From: Streptomyces sp. WMMB303
Lineage (GTDB): Bacteria; Actinomycetota; Actinomycetes; Streptomycetales; Streptomycetaceae
Direction of reading: 5' to 3'
Assembly: GCF_029351045.1 (NCBI RefSeq)
Contig: NZ_JARKIN010000001.1
Coordinates: 5,735,001 to 5,799,000 of the forward strand
DNA length: 64,000 bases
Under the pieces are notes generated by a model. The model searched no databases. It saw nothing but the letters and a program-made list of their open reading frames with translations, and was not told the DNA's origin. Shown piece by piece: positions 1 to 8,307 of this stretch; position 1 is the first letter of the stretch; each line of letters opens with the position of its first letter. Both the position numbers and the translations under genes were made by a program.

Positions 1-1149
1 GTTGACCCAGCCGATGACGCCGCCGCCGACGTGCACGGCGTCGGAGAATCCCGCGTTCTTGAGCACTGCCAGGACTTCCGCGGAGCGGACACCCGTCTTG
101 CAATGCAAGACGATCTTCTTGTCCTGCGGCAGGTCCTGCAACGCGGTGCCCATCAGGAACTCGTTCTTGGGAATCAGCCGGGCGCCGGGGATCGAGACGA
201 TCTCGTACTCGTTCGGCTCCCGCACGTCGATGACGTCGACGCTCTCGCCCTCGTCCAGCCACTCCTTGAGCTGCTTGGGGGTGATGGTGGAGCCCGCGGC
301 GGCCTCCTGCGCCTCGTCGGAGACGACACCGCAGAACGCCTCGTAGTCGATCAGCTCGGTGACCGTGGCGTTCGGTCCGCAGACCGCGCAGTCGGGGTCC
401 TTGCGGACCTTGACCTGGCGGTAGCTCATCTCCAGCGCGTCGTAGATCATCAGGCGGCCGACCAGCGGGTCGCCGATGCCCGCCAGCACCTTGATGGCCT
501 CGGTCACCTGGATCGACCCGACGGAGGCGCACAGCACGCCCAGCACGCCGCCCTCGGCACAGCTCGGCACCATGCCGGGCGGCGGGGGCTCCGGGTACAG
601 GCAGCGGTAGCAGGGCCCGTGCTCGCTCCAGAACACGCTGGCCTGGCCGTCGAAGCGGTAGATCGAGCCCCACACGTACGGCTTGTTCAGCAGCACGCAG
701 GCGTCGTTGACCAGGTAGCGGGTGGCGAAGTTGTCCGTGCCGTCCACGATCAGGTCGTACTGCGCGAACAGCTCCATCACGTTCGACGAGTCGAGCCGCT
801 CCAGGTGCAGGTTGACCTGCGCGTGCGGGTTGATCCCGAGCACCGTGTCCTTGGCCGACTCCGCCTTCGGCCGGCCGATGTCCGCCTGGCTGTGGATGAT
901 CTGCCGCTGCAGGTTGGACTCGTCGACCTCGTCGAACTCGACGATGCCGAGGGTGCCGACACCGGCGGCCGCGAGATACATCAGGGCGGGCGAACCGAGG
1001 CCGCCCGCGCCCACACAGAGGACCTTCGCGTTCTTCAGCCGCTTCTGACCTTCCATCCCGACATCCGGGATGATCAGGTGACGCGAGTACCTGCGGACCT
1101 CGTCGACGGTGAGCTCGTCGGCTGGCTCGACCAGGGGTGGCAGTGACAC
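1..1149 (-). CDS. moeZ: MoeZ adenylyltransferase/sulfurtransferase (3' end cut by window)
   Basis: Two-domain protein that adenylates and then thiocarboxylates the C-terminus of small sulfur-carrier proteins (molybdopterin and related sulfur pathways, cytosolic). The N-terminal E1/ThiF-like domain shows the nucleotide-binding GAGGLGS motif near residue 47 and a CYRC zinc-knuckle half with a partner CAVC further on. The C-terminal rhodanese domain (about residues 290-383) carries the persulfide-forming cysteine in HCKTGVR, Cys350. Start chosen as GTG at 1149 with GGAG five bases upstream, giving the typical MSLPPLVEPADELT N-terminus. 383 codons are present and roughly ten C-terminal residues should lie beyond base 1. 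It lies 86 bp downstream of the spherulin-like gene on the same strand, so it may be co-transcribed with the polysaccharide operon, but I see no functional link. Confidence 0.95.
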   Translation of the reverse strand, partial: MSLPPLVEPADELTVDEVRRYSRHLIIPDVGMEGQKRLKNAKVLCVGAGGLGSPALMYLAAAGVGTLGIVEFDEVDESNLQRQIIHSQADIGRPKAESAKDTVLGINPHAQVNLHLERLDSSNVMELFAQYDLIVDGTDNFATRYLVNDACVLLNKPYVWGSIYRFDGQASVFWSEHGPCYRCLYPEPPPPGMVPSCAEGGVLGVLCASVGSIQVTEAIKVLAGIGDPLVGRLMIYDALEMSYRQVKVRKDPDCAVCGPNATVTELIDYEAFCGVVSDEAQEAAAGSTITPKQLKEWLDEGESVDVIDVREPNEYEIVSIPGARLIPKNEFLMGTALQDLPQDKKIVLHCKTGVRSAEVLAVLKNAGFSDAVHVGGGVIGWVN

Positions 1150-1235
1150 GGAGACTCCGATGGTCGGTGGAACGTGCGGGAAGTCACCCGCCCGGAGGGC
1201 GAGCTTTTCCTTCCGTAACACTGCCACGCCCTATC

Positions 1236-2090
1236 TCATTCCGAGACACCTGGTCCAAGACACGAGACGATCTCGTCCCAGTAGCCGGGCAGCGCCGCCC
1301 ATGGGTCCTGCCCCCGGTCGCGGGTGCGGTCCGTGAAGCAGACGGTGCCCGCGCCCTGCCAGCGCGCGATCCGCAGCGCCTCCTCCAGGTGCGTACGCGG
1401 CAGGGCGTGCACCAGATGGCAGAACCGTTCGGCCGGATACGTCGCCGTCCACTCCGCCGCCTGCGACCAGCGGTAGTCTCCCCAGCTTCCGGCATAGGTG
1501 ACCAGCTGGTCGGCGCACCCGAGGTGGTCGGGGTGCGGATGGCCGCCCGTCTCCAGCACCAGGAAGCCCGCGGGCCCGGTGGCGTCCTCGGCGTGCTCGG
1601 CGTCTTCGGCGCGCGCGCCGGCGGCGCCGCACAGCGCACGCAGCGTGGCGCTGAGCCGCTGGACGTGCCCCAGCAGGGCCGGAGCGTCCGGACAGTGCGC
1701 GAGATAGAAGCCGTCGACCCCGTACCAGTCCAGGAACCGGTGGGCTTCGGAGATCAGCTCACCGAATGTCCGCGTGCCTTCCCGCATGTCGAGACGGCCG
1801 AGTACCGGAACGCCCGCCGAGCCCAGCGCGGCGGCCGCCGGGGCGCAGTACGGATCGGGCCGCGTGCCCGGGCCGTCGGCGACATCCAGCACCACCCAGT
1901 GCAGTGGGCCCGCGGCCCGCTGCGGGCCGGGACAGGCGCCGAGCCCGGGCCGGGCGAGCTCCGCCCACTCCATGGGCGCCAGCATCGGGTGCGCACACCC
2001 CGGTACGCCGAGCCCCGGCCGCCTGCTGGCCGTGCCGCTGCCGCCGCCGGACGCCCGGAGCCGGCCCGGGGGTGTCGTCAGATACGGCAC
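1236..2090 (-). CDS. Spherulin-4 / GH135-like family protein
   Basis: 284 residues resembling the spherulation-specific family 4 TIM-barrel. The fungal relative Sph3 (GH135) cleaves GalNAc-containing galactosaminogalactan. Visible family landmarks are a first beta-strand with DGPG, AGVPVLGRLD, DWYGVDGFYL and a late ADQLVTY strand. Where active members carry an acidic pair after the DGxFxD strand, this one reads DGFYLAH, and the later VTFE position reads VTYAG. The expected catalytic acids therefore appear to be missing and it may bind rather than hydrolyse glycan. No clear signal peptide; the first 40 residues are proline/glycine-rich. The GTG start at 2090 overlaps the end of the epimerase gene by 13 bp, so translation is probably coupled. 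Last gene of the glycosyltransferase operon. Family call fairly confident, enzymatic role doubtful. Confidence 0.75.
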   Translation of the reverse strand: MPYLTTPPGRLRASGGGSGTASRRPGLGVPGCAHPMLAPMEWAELARPGLGACPGPQRAAGPLHWVVLDVADGPGTRPDPYCAPAAAALGSAGVPVLGRLDMREGTRTFGELISEAHRFLDWYGVDGFYLAHCPDAPALLGHVQRLSATLRALCGAAGARAEDAEHAEDATGPAGFLVLETGGHPHPDHLGCADQLVTYAGSWGDYRWSQAAEWTATYPAERFCHLVHALPRTHLEEALRIARWQGAGTVCFTDRTRDRGQDPWAALPGYWDEIVSCLGPGVSE

Positions 2091-3100
2091 GCCGCCTCCA
2101 TCCAGATGTCGGCCAGCGACTCCTCCAGACCGATCCGGGGCCGCCAGCCGAGCCGGTCGCGCGCCGTGCGGACGTCGGCCTGCTGCCAGCCGCCGCAGCC
2201 GTCCGGATACGGGTGGGAGGCGGGCGGCGACGGCTGCGCACCGTGCTGCTGCGCGGGGATGGCGGGGGCGCCGCCGACCGGGCCGCCGAGCACTCCGGGC
2301 ACGGCACCGGCCGGGGGCCCCTCGGCCGGCCCCTGCCCGGCCGGACCGCCGCCCTGGTCGTGGACCGCACCGGCGTACCCGGCCACCCGGGCCAGCAGCG
2401 AGGCGGCGTCCCGCAGCCGCACCGCCCTGCCGGTACCGATGTTGACGATGCCCTGCGCCGCGGACAGGGACGCGGCGTGCACGGCCCGCGCGATGTCGCG
2501 GACGTCCACGAAGTCGCGCTGCACACTCAGTCCGCCCAGCTTCAGTTCGCTGTCGCCCTGCTGCATCGCGCGCCGCATCGCCTCCGCGATCCGCCCGAGC
2601 GGCGAACCGGCGGGGGTGCCGGGGCCGATGGGGGAGAAGACCCGCAGCACGACGGCGTCCAGCCCGGAGGCCAGCACCAGTTCGGTGCCCGCCAGCTTGC
2701 TCACCCCGTACGGGCCACCGGGACGCGGCAAGGCGTCCTCACCTGTGGAGGAACCGGCCTGCGCCGCCCCGTACTCGGCGGCGCACCCCACGTGCACCAG
2801 GCGGGCGCCGCAGCCGCTGCGGCGCAGCGACTCGCAGACGGCGGCAGTGGCGACCACGTTGTGCCGGATCAGTTCCCGCCCGTTGCCGCGGGTGGTACCG
2901 GCGCAGTTGACGACGACACCGGGGTGGACCGCGTCCAGGAAACGGGTGAGGGCACCGGGGCTTCCGGTGGACAGGTCGAAGCGGACGTCGGCTTCGTCGC
3001 TCCTGCCGAGCGCGGTCAGTTGCACCGCGGGGTCGGCCAGCAGGCGGTCGGCGACGAAGCGGCCCAGGTATCCGCTGGCGCCCAGTAGCAGCACCCTCAT
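2078..3100 (-). CDS. NAD-dependent epimerase/dehydratase (extended SDR)
   Basis: 340-residue extended short-chain dehydrogenase of the nucleotide-sugar epimerase/dehydratase type, presumably acting on a UDP- or dTDP-sugar in the cytosol. The Rossmann motif GASGYLG lies at residues 7-13 at the extreme N-terminus, and the catalytic Tyr/Lys is in YGVSKLAG. A conserved RDFVDVRDIARAV segment and the GTGRAVRL substrate-domain strand follow. ATG start at 3100 forms an ATGA overlap with the stop of a 34-codon ORF. It lies between the PelF-like glycosyltransferase/membrane genes and the spherulin-like gene, so it probably supplies the activated sugar for that system. About 40 residues of Gly/Pro/Ala-rich insertion (roughly residues 255-295) interrupt the C-terminal domain. 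The exact sugar cannot be read from sequence. Confidence 0.88.
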   Translation of the reverse strand: MRVLLLGASGYLGRFVADRLLADPAVQLTALGRSDEADVRFDLSTGSPGALTRFLDAVHPGVVVNCAGTTRGNGRELIRHNVVATAAVCESLRRSGCGARLVHVGCAAEYGAAQAGSSTGEDALPRPGGPYGVSKLAGTELVLASGLDAVVLRVFSPIGPGTPAGSPLGRIAEAMRRAMQQGDSELKLGGLSVQRDFVDVRDIARAVHAASLSAAQGIVNIGTGRAVRLRDAASLLARVAGYAGAVHDQGGGPAGQGPAEGPPAGAVPGVLGGPVGGAPAIPAQQHGAQPSPPASHPYPDGCGGWQQADVRTARDRLGWRPRIGLEESLADIWMEAACRI

Positions 3101-3201
3101 TGTGCGGCCCCCTGGCACGTGTGCGGGGCCCGGCACTGCCGCACGCCCGGGTGCGGTCGCCTCCCAGGGGTGCCGGGATGTGCCAACTGCGCGTCGATCA
3201 T
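3097..3201 (-). CDS. Small 34-residue ORF inside the glycosyltransferase operon
   Basis: Short ORF filling the otherwise empty 181 bp between the membrane protein and the epimerase. It has an AAGGAG ribosome binding site nine bases before its ATG at 3201, and its TGA overlaps the epimerase ATG (ATGA), so ribosomes finishing it could reinitiate on the epimerase. The product (MIDAQLAHPGTPGRR... ending CQGAAQ) has two cysteines, is basic, and lacks a signal peptide or membrane segment. I do not recognise it. It could be a real small protein or simply a translated leader that couples epimerase synthesis to upstream translation. Conservation of the reading frame in related genomes would separate these. 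Confidence 0.45.
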   Translation of the reverse strand: MIDAQLAHPGTPGRRPHPGVRQCRAPHTCQGAAQ

Positions 3202-3281
3202 CGGGTCTTGCTCCTTGTCGGTGTCGCACGGGCGGGTCCGTAAGCCCGTGCCGGAGGGAGGGTTCGGGGGCGTCCCGGCGG

Positions 3282-4490
3282 TCATACGGGCGCCGCCCCC
3301 CGGTGGTGCGCCGAGGCGTTGGACAGTGCCGCCGCCGCGTACGCCAGCAGCGCGAGGGCTGCACAGCCGCAGGCGACGACCGGCACGGCCGCCGCCCCCA
3401 GGTGCACGACCAGTGCCTCTGGAAGACGGCCCGGTGCCCCGAGGCCGGGCAGCCGCGCCACGGGGACGGCGAGCAGCGCCGCGGTCTCCACGGCGCAGGC
3501 GGCGGCGAGTCCGGCCGTGGCCGCCCGTCGGAAGCCGTGCGCGGCAAGCAGCAAGGCGGCGAAGAGCAGCAGTCCGAGGGCTCCGGTGGCGGCGGCGGTG
3601 GCGGGCAGGGGGGCGTGCGGGCCGGGCGCCGCGGCGGCCAGCGGGCCGTCGACGAGGGCGCGGGCCGCCAGGTGGAGCACCGGCAGCCCCACCACGACGG
3701 CGCAGACGGACAGCACCAGCAGCGGGCGCACCGCCGCGGCGAAGTCCTCCAGGCTGCGGCTGCCCGCCAGTCGGCTCCGGGCGGCCGAGGCGAATCCGCG
3801 CGCCCCCCACACGACGGGCGCGGCAGCCAGCGCGAGGGCCAACGGGACCGCGGGCGAGGGCATCCGGGGCGCGCCGTTCGGGGCGTCGGGCCCGCCGCCC
3901 AGCAGTTGGGCCAGAAGCCAGTCGCCGTACAGCGCGTACCCCACCAGCCAGCAGACGCACAGCGCGGCGGACGCCGGGAACACGGCGCCGCAGAACGCAC
4001 GCGGGACGCGGGGGACGGCCCGCAGCGCCGCGATCGCACTGCCCGGCACGATGAGGGCGCCCAGGACGCACAGGGCGGCCCGTACCGCGGCGGGGCCGTC
4101 GCGCAGCAGCACCCACCAGGCGAGTGTGCCCGCGCACAGCAGACCGGGCAGCAGCGGCAGCGCCAGCAGCGCGCACCATGCGCGCAGCCGCCGGCGCGTG
4201 GCGCCCGGCGGGCCCGGGTGCCGGGTGTCCGCCGAGGGCGCACGGCGCGTGCTCGCCCCGCAGGCGCCGTCCCCCGTGTGCCGCGTGCCGGGATACGGAG
4301 TGCGCGCGTACAGCTCCTCGGCCAGCGAGAAGACGTCGCGGTGGCGGCATCGGGCGACCGTCCGGTTCGTGATCCCGTCGGCTTCCAGTCCGGCGGCGAT
4401 CTCCAGCGGGTCGACGGCGCGCTCGCACAGGGTGCGGTGCTGGTGCAGCAGTACGCGTACCGGGTCACCGGGTGCGGAGCGGGTCGTCAC
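3282..4490 (-). CDS. Polytopic membrane protein with N-terminal helical domain
   Basis: 402 residues. The first 60 or so form a soluble, helical, HTH-like region (RVLLHQHRTLCERAVDPLEIA, then RHRDVFSLAEELYAR). About eight hydrophobic segments follow between residues 95 and 390. GTG start at 4490 overlaps the stop of the upstream glycosyltransferase (GTGA), so the two are translationally coupled. By position it takes the place of the membrane partner in pel-type exopolysaccharide loci and could help polymerise or move a glycan across the membrane, but I see no sequence motif proving it is PelG or a flippase. I recall the same N-terminal segment on other Streptomyces integral membrane proteins; its function is unknown to me. 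Confidence 0.75.
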   Translation of the reverse strand: MTTRSAPGDPVRVLLHQHRTLCERAVDPLEIAAGLEADGITNRTVARCRHRDVFSLAEELYARTPYPGTRHTGDGACGASTRRAPSADTRHPGPPGATRRRLRAWCALLALPLLPGLLCAGTLAWWVLLRDGPAAVRAALCVLGALIVPGSAIAALRAVPRVPRAFCGAVFPASAALCVCWLVGYALYGDWLLAQLLGGGPDAPNGAPRMPSPAVPLALALAAAPVVWGARGFASAARSRLAGSRSLEDFAAAVRPLLVLSVCAVVVGLPVLHLAARALVDGPLAAAAPGPHAPLPATAAATGALGLLLFAALLLAAHGFRRAATAGLAAACAVETAALLAVPVARLPGLGAPGRLPEALVVHLGAAAVPVVACGCAALALLAYAAAALSNASAHHRGAAPV

Positions 4491-6631
4491 GGGGCCGTCC
4501 CCTCCCCCTGCTCGGCACCGACCGCGGCCCGCTCGGCGGGGTGCGGCCCGCCCGCGCTCTCCCGCGGTCCGCGGTCCGGCCGGGCCCAGCTCGGCACGTG
4601 CGGGGAGCCGCCACCGGTGCTCCGCGCCCCGGCCGTGCGCCGGCCGGAGCGGCCGGCCGGACGGCGCCCGTCGGCACCGAGGACTGCCGCACCGGCGGCG
4701 GTGTCCGCGGCCGGGTCACCGGACCGCTGGGTACCGGCCGCCGCGTGGCCCCTCAGGGGGTTCCCGGGAGTGCGGGCGAACGGGACCGTATCCGCGGGCG
4801 GGGCCCCGGCGCTCCCGGCGGCGGGCTGCCGGAGGCCGCCCGCGGGCCGCCGGGCGAGTTCGCGGTAGATACCGCGGAACGCCTCGACGTTCTGCCGCAC
4901 CGTGAACAGTTCCAGTGCCCGCGCCCGTGCGGCGGCGCCCAGCCGTGCGGCGCGCGCCGGGTCGCGCAGCAGCGCGACGCAGGCGTCCGCCAGCGCCCGC
5001 GGGTCGCGCGCGGAGACGAGGCAGCCGGTGCCGCCGATCACCTCCGGGGCTGCCCCCACATCGGTGGAGACGGCGGCTCTGCCGCAGAACATCGCCTCCA
5101 CCAGCGGTACCGGGAAGCCCTCGACGGTGCTGGAGAGCACGGCGACTCCGCCCAGCGCATAGGCGTCCGCCAGGGTGGGCGCGGCGGGGCCGCCCAGCTC
5201 CTCGAAGCCGACCGGGCCCTCGGCGCCCGGCGGCACCGCGGGGAAGAGCTGCGCGGCGAGCGCCCGGCAGTGCGCACGGTAGCTGCCCGTGGCAGGCTCC
5301 CCGGCCCCCTCCGGGCGCCCGCCGGGCCGGTCCGCGCCGTCCTCCGCCGGGGTGCTGCCGCCGTCCGCCGAAGCGCGGGGGGCACGGTCCGTCGCCCCGG
5401 GACCGCGCGGGTCCGCCCGCTCGACGATGCGCAACCGGGCGGTCGGCACCGCCTCGCGCACCCGGACGAAGGCGTGCAGCAGGGTGTCCAGGTCCTTGGC
5501 GGGGCCGGGGGCACCCACCCACACCAGCGTGGGCGCGCCGGTGCGGCGGGGGCCGCCGGGCGGCGGCAGATGCACGGCCCGTTCCCCGACGGCGTCGAAG
5601 GGTGTCGGGTCCATGCCGGGGTAGACGGTGCGCAGCCGCGCGCTGTCGGCGCCGCAACGCTCCTGCCAGCGGCGCGCGTGCGTGTTCCCGGGGGTGATCA
5701 GGTGGGCCTGGGCGTACGCCTCGCGGGCCAGGCGCCGCTGGAAGGAGGCGAGCAGGGCTCGTACGGGGGCGCCCACGACCCCACGGGCCACGGCGCCCAC
5801 GGCGCCGGCGGCGCTCGCCAGGTAGTGCTCACGCAGCCGCACGCCGTACTCGGTGATCAGCAACGGCACGCCGAACGCCCGCTTGGCCCAGAGGCCGGGA
5901 AGGGCCGCGGGTCCGGCGCCGACCGCGTGGCACAGGTCGGCATCCGACAGCCCGGCCTCCCCGCCCCGCTGCCCGTACCAGTCCAGGGAGAGCGGACGCA
6001 GCGCGCGCTCCAGCTTGTCGGTGACGGCGAGCAGGTCACAGACCTGGGCGGCATGCGCGGCGGGCATCGCGCCGGGCGCACGGCAGGCGGACTCCAGGAT
6101 GCGTACGGCGCTCTCGGAGCGCAGCGCGGCGGCCAGCCCGCCGCCCTCGGCCGCCAGTTCGGCGAGTCCGTAGAGCCCGGCGGCGAAACGGTCCGCCTGA
6201 GCGGTGGCCGGGGGGCGCGCGGAGCTGATTCCGCTCCCGTGGGCGCCGGCCGTCGCGGGCCGGGCGGCGGCGAACCCGTCGGAGCCGGGCGGGTCGGACC
6301 CGGGCCGGTAGGGGTCCGCGCCGCAGACGGCTTCGGCGAGCACCCCGAAGCACTCGCGGAAGCGCTGCTTCTCACGCCGCCCGTAGGAACCCCCCGTCAG
6401 CCCGCGTACGCCCGCGGCGGCGGGCTCGGGGCCCCACAGCGGTGCGGTGCGCACCCGTACGACGTTGGGCGGCCTCTCGCGCCAGCCGCTCCGCTCCTGC
6501 CGGGCACTGCGGCTGAGGGCGTACACCGCGAACTCGTGGCCGTCCAAACCGCGCACCAGGCGGTCGCACCACAGCGCGGACTCACCCCGCACATAGGGGT
6601 AACCACCCTCCGTAAGCAGCGCGATGCGCAC
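4487..6631 (-). CDS. PelF-like GT4 glycosyltransferase with DUF3492 N-domain
   Basis: 714-residue cytosolic glycosyltransferase. The N-terminus RIALLTEGGYPYVRGES matches the DUF3492 region that starts PelF, the UDP-sugar glycosyltransferase of Pel exopolysaccharide. The C-terminal GT-B half has the GT4 nucleotide-sugar signature EGFPVPLVEAM followed by STDVGAAPE, preceded by the acceptor-side strand TLVWVGAPGPAKD. It is much longer than PelF (about 500 residues): low-complexity Gly/Pro/Ala/Arg insertions sit near residues 105-145 and 400-430, and a disordered tail covers the last 115. First gene of a minus-strand operon with membrane protein, epimerase and spherulin-like gene. ATG start at 6631. 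The assignment to a Pel-like GalNAc-type polymer is inference from family and neighbours. Confidence 0.85.
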   Translation of the reverse strand: MRIALLTEGGYPYVRGESALWCDRLVRGLDGHEFAVYALSRSARQERSGWRERPPNVVRVRTAPLWGPEPAAAGVRGLTGGSYGRREKQRFRECFGVLAEAVCGADPYRPGSDPPGSDGFAAARPATAGAHGSGISSARPPATAQADRFAAGLYGLAELAAEGGGLAAALRSESAVRILESACRAPGAMPAAHAAQVCDLLAVTDKLERALRPLSLDWYGQRGGEAGLSDADLCHAVGAGPAALPGLWAKRAFGVPLLITEYGVRLREHYLASAAGAVGAVARGVVGAPVRALLASFQRRLAREAYAQAHLITPGNTHARRWQERCGADSARLRTVYPGMDPTPFDAVGERAVHLPPPGGPRRTGAPTLVWVGAPGPAKDLDTLLHAFVRVREAVPTARLRIVERADPRGPGATDRAPRASADGGSTPAEDGADRPGGRPEGAGEPATGSYRAHCRALAAQLFPAVPPGAEGPVGFEELGGPAAPTLADAYALGGVAVLSSTVEGFPVPLVEAMFCGRAAVSTDVGAAPEVIGGTGCLVSARDPRALADACVALLRDPARAARLGAAARARALELFTVRQNVEAFRGIYRELARRPAGGLRQPAAGSAGAPPADTVPFARTPGNPLRGHAAAGTQRSGDPAADTAAGAAVLGADGRRPAGRSGRRTAGARSTGGGSPHVPSWARPDRGPRESAGGPHPAERAAVGAEQGEGTAP

Positions 6632-6870
6632 GTGCGCACCCCCGATCCCTCTCGTGGCGTGCCGCGCGCCCGGCGGCTCGGCACGGGCGCGGCGGCGGAA
6701 TGTCGAAGACGCAGCAGACGCTATGCGGGCGTCCCCGGCATGCGGCGGACGGTTGTCCGCGACGCCATCAGAAGGGGTGAAGACCCGTGACTTTCGGGAG
6801 GCTCGCGCGTTTACCAGCGCTCAGCGCCGGCCTCGGTCACCCCTCGGCCGGGACGGGTCACCGGACCCGC

Positions 6871-8307
6871 TCAATCGCGCGGGTGGGGCCAGGCGTTGAT
6901 GCGGCAGGTCTTGCCCTGCGTGGTGAGGTACTTGGTCTGCTGCATCATCACCGGCGCCGGCTTGCCGTCTCCGGGACAGCCCACATGCCCGTGGCCCAGC
7001 CGGTGGCCCACCTCGTGGTTGATGAGCATCTCCCGGTAGGCGCGCATGTGGTCGGGGCCGAACGTCTCGGCGCCGCGCGCCCACCGCCATGCGTTGATCA
7101 TGACGCGATCGGTGGCGGCCGAGTCGCAGGAGACCTTCTCCTCACTGGTGTCCAGCCCGGACTTGGCACACCACACGTCGGTGGTACGCGGACTGGCCAG
7201 TGTGATGACGAACCGCGCCTTGCCGGAGGAGACCCGCTCGAAGCTGCGCTTGCCGTCGTGCGCCCAGCTCCGCTCGTCGTTGAGGGTCTTGTGCACCGCC
7301 CGCGCGAACAACTCGCCGTCCAGCGGCACCCCGCCCTCCACCTCGACGCGGTAGCGCACCACCTCGCCCTTGCCCGGGCCCTTCTGGTGGCCGGGCACCG
7401 CGCTGAACTTGCCCGAGCCCTCCAGATCGTCGGCCAGCGGGTACTGCCGGGCCATCTTCTCGCCGTAGGAGGCGGGTGCGCTGCCCGGTGTGGGACGCGC
7501 GCCGCGGTCGGCGCGCTCGGGGTCGGAAGCGCCGTCCGAGTCGTCCGGTGCCCGCTCCCCCGTCTTCAGCCCGCGCCCGGAGTCCCCGCTGCTGTGCTCA
7601 CCGCCGGCCACCTGCGCGGCCACGATGAAGGCCAGCACCGTCGTGACGGCCGCGGCGACGATCCCGGTGGCCGTGCGGGCGCGGCTGGTCGGCTTCCGGG
7701 TCAGCGGCGCGGGCTCCGGCTCGGGCTCCGGATCGGGAAGCGCCTGGCGCGCGCCGCTCCCGACGCCACCGGCCGGGGCGTCGGGCGACCGCGCCCCGGG
7801 GGGCGCACCGGCGGCGGCCGACGGGAGTCCGCCGGGCCGGCCCGCGCGGGGCTCGTCCGCGGCGAAAGCGCCCTTGTCGAAAGCGTCCAGATACTCCTGC
7901 CGCGGCCCGCCGGACCACTGCTCACCGGGCGCCGTACGGCCCGCGCTCCCGACGCCCCGGCCGCGCGTGCGGGGCGGCGCGGGCGCGCCCTCCGGGTGTT
8001 GCGGATGGCCACCGCGGGCGGCCTGCCCCTCCGCGTACACGGGCACGCCGTGCGCGGGGGTGCCCTGCGGGCCGGGTCCCGCCGGGCGGCCACCGGCCCC
8101 CGGCGGTACGGCAGGTGACGGCCTGCCAGATACGGCGGGCGCGGGGACGCCGGGTTCGGGCACGCCGGAGCCGCCGGTCCCGCCCGGGGCGTCACCGGGG
8201 CGGGGCCGGGCTGCGGCGTCGGGGCCCGGGCCGGGGCGCTCGGGTATCCGGGCGCGCTCCTCTCTGCGCCCGAAACCGGCCTTGCCCTTGCGGCTATGGC
8301 GTCCCAC
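6871..8307 (-). CDS. DUF3152 membrane-anchored metzincin-like protein
   Basis: 478 residues. A long disordered Gly/Pro/Arg-rich cytoplasmic N-terminus (1-210) precedes one transmembrane helix (about 215-240, ATGIVAAAVTTVLAFIVAAQ) and an extracellular DUF3152 domain (about 280-478). At 431-441 it carries HEVGHRLGHGH, a complete HExxHxxGxxH zinc-binding motif of the metzincin type, followed by PVMM as a possible Met-turn. A protease outside the membrane is therefore plausible but the substrate is unknown. Two cysteine pairs in the domain suggest disulfides. GTG start at 8307 shares one base with the TAG stop of the upstream hydrolase (TAGTG), so the two are coupled. Confidence 0.85.
   Translation of the reverse strand: MGRHSRKGKAGFGRREERARIPERPGPGPDAAARPRPGDAPGGTGGSGVPEPGVPAPAVSGRPSPAVPPGAGGRPAGPGPQGTPAHGVPVYAEGQAARGGHPQHPEGAPAPPRTRGRGVGSAGRTAPGEQWSGGPRQEYLDAFDKGAFAADEPRAGRPGGLPSAAAGAPPGARSPDAPAGGVGSGARQALPDPEPEPEPAPLTRKPTSRARTATGIVAAAVTTVLAFIVAAQVAGGEHSSGDSGRGLKTGERAPDDSDGASDPERADRGARPTPGSAPASYGEKMARQYPLADDLEGSGKFSAVPGHQKGPGKGEVVRYRVEVEGGVPLDGELFARAVHKTLNDERSWAHDGKRSFERVSSGKARFVITLASPRTTDVWCAKSGLDTSEEKVSCDSAATDRVMINAWRWARGAETFGPDHMRAYREMLINHEVGHRLGHGHVGCPGDGKPAPVMMQQTKYLTTQGKTCRINAWPHPRD

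Noticed and set aside
31-1146. Long plus-strand open frame opposite moeZ
   Set aside because: It is antisense to moeZ; high GC gives long stop-free frames on the opposite strand, and the translation has no recognisable domain.
1137-4868. 1243-codon plus-strand open frame across the glycosyltransferase operon
   Set aside because: Arg/Pro/Gly-rich translation, no RBS, and opposite four well-supported genes.
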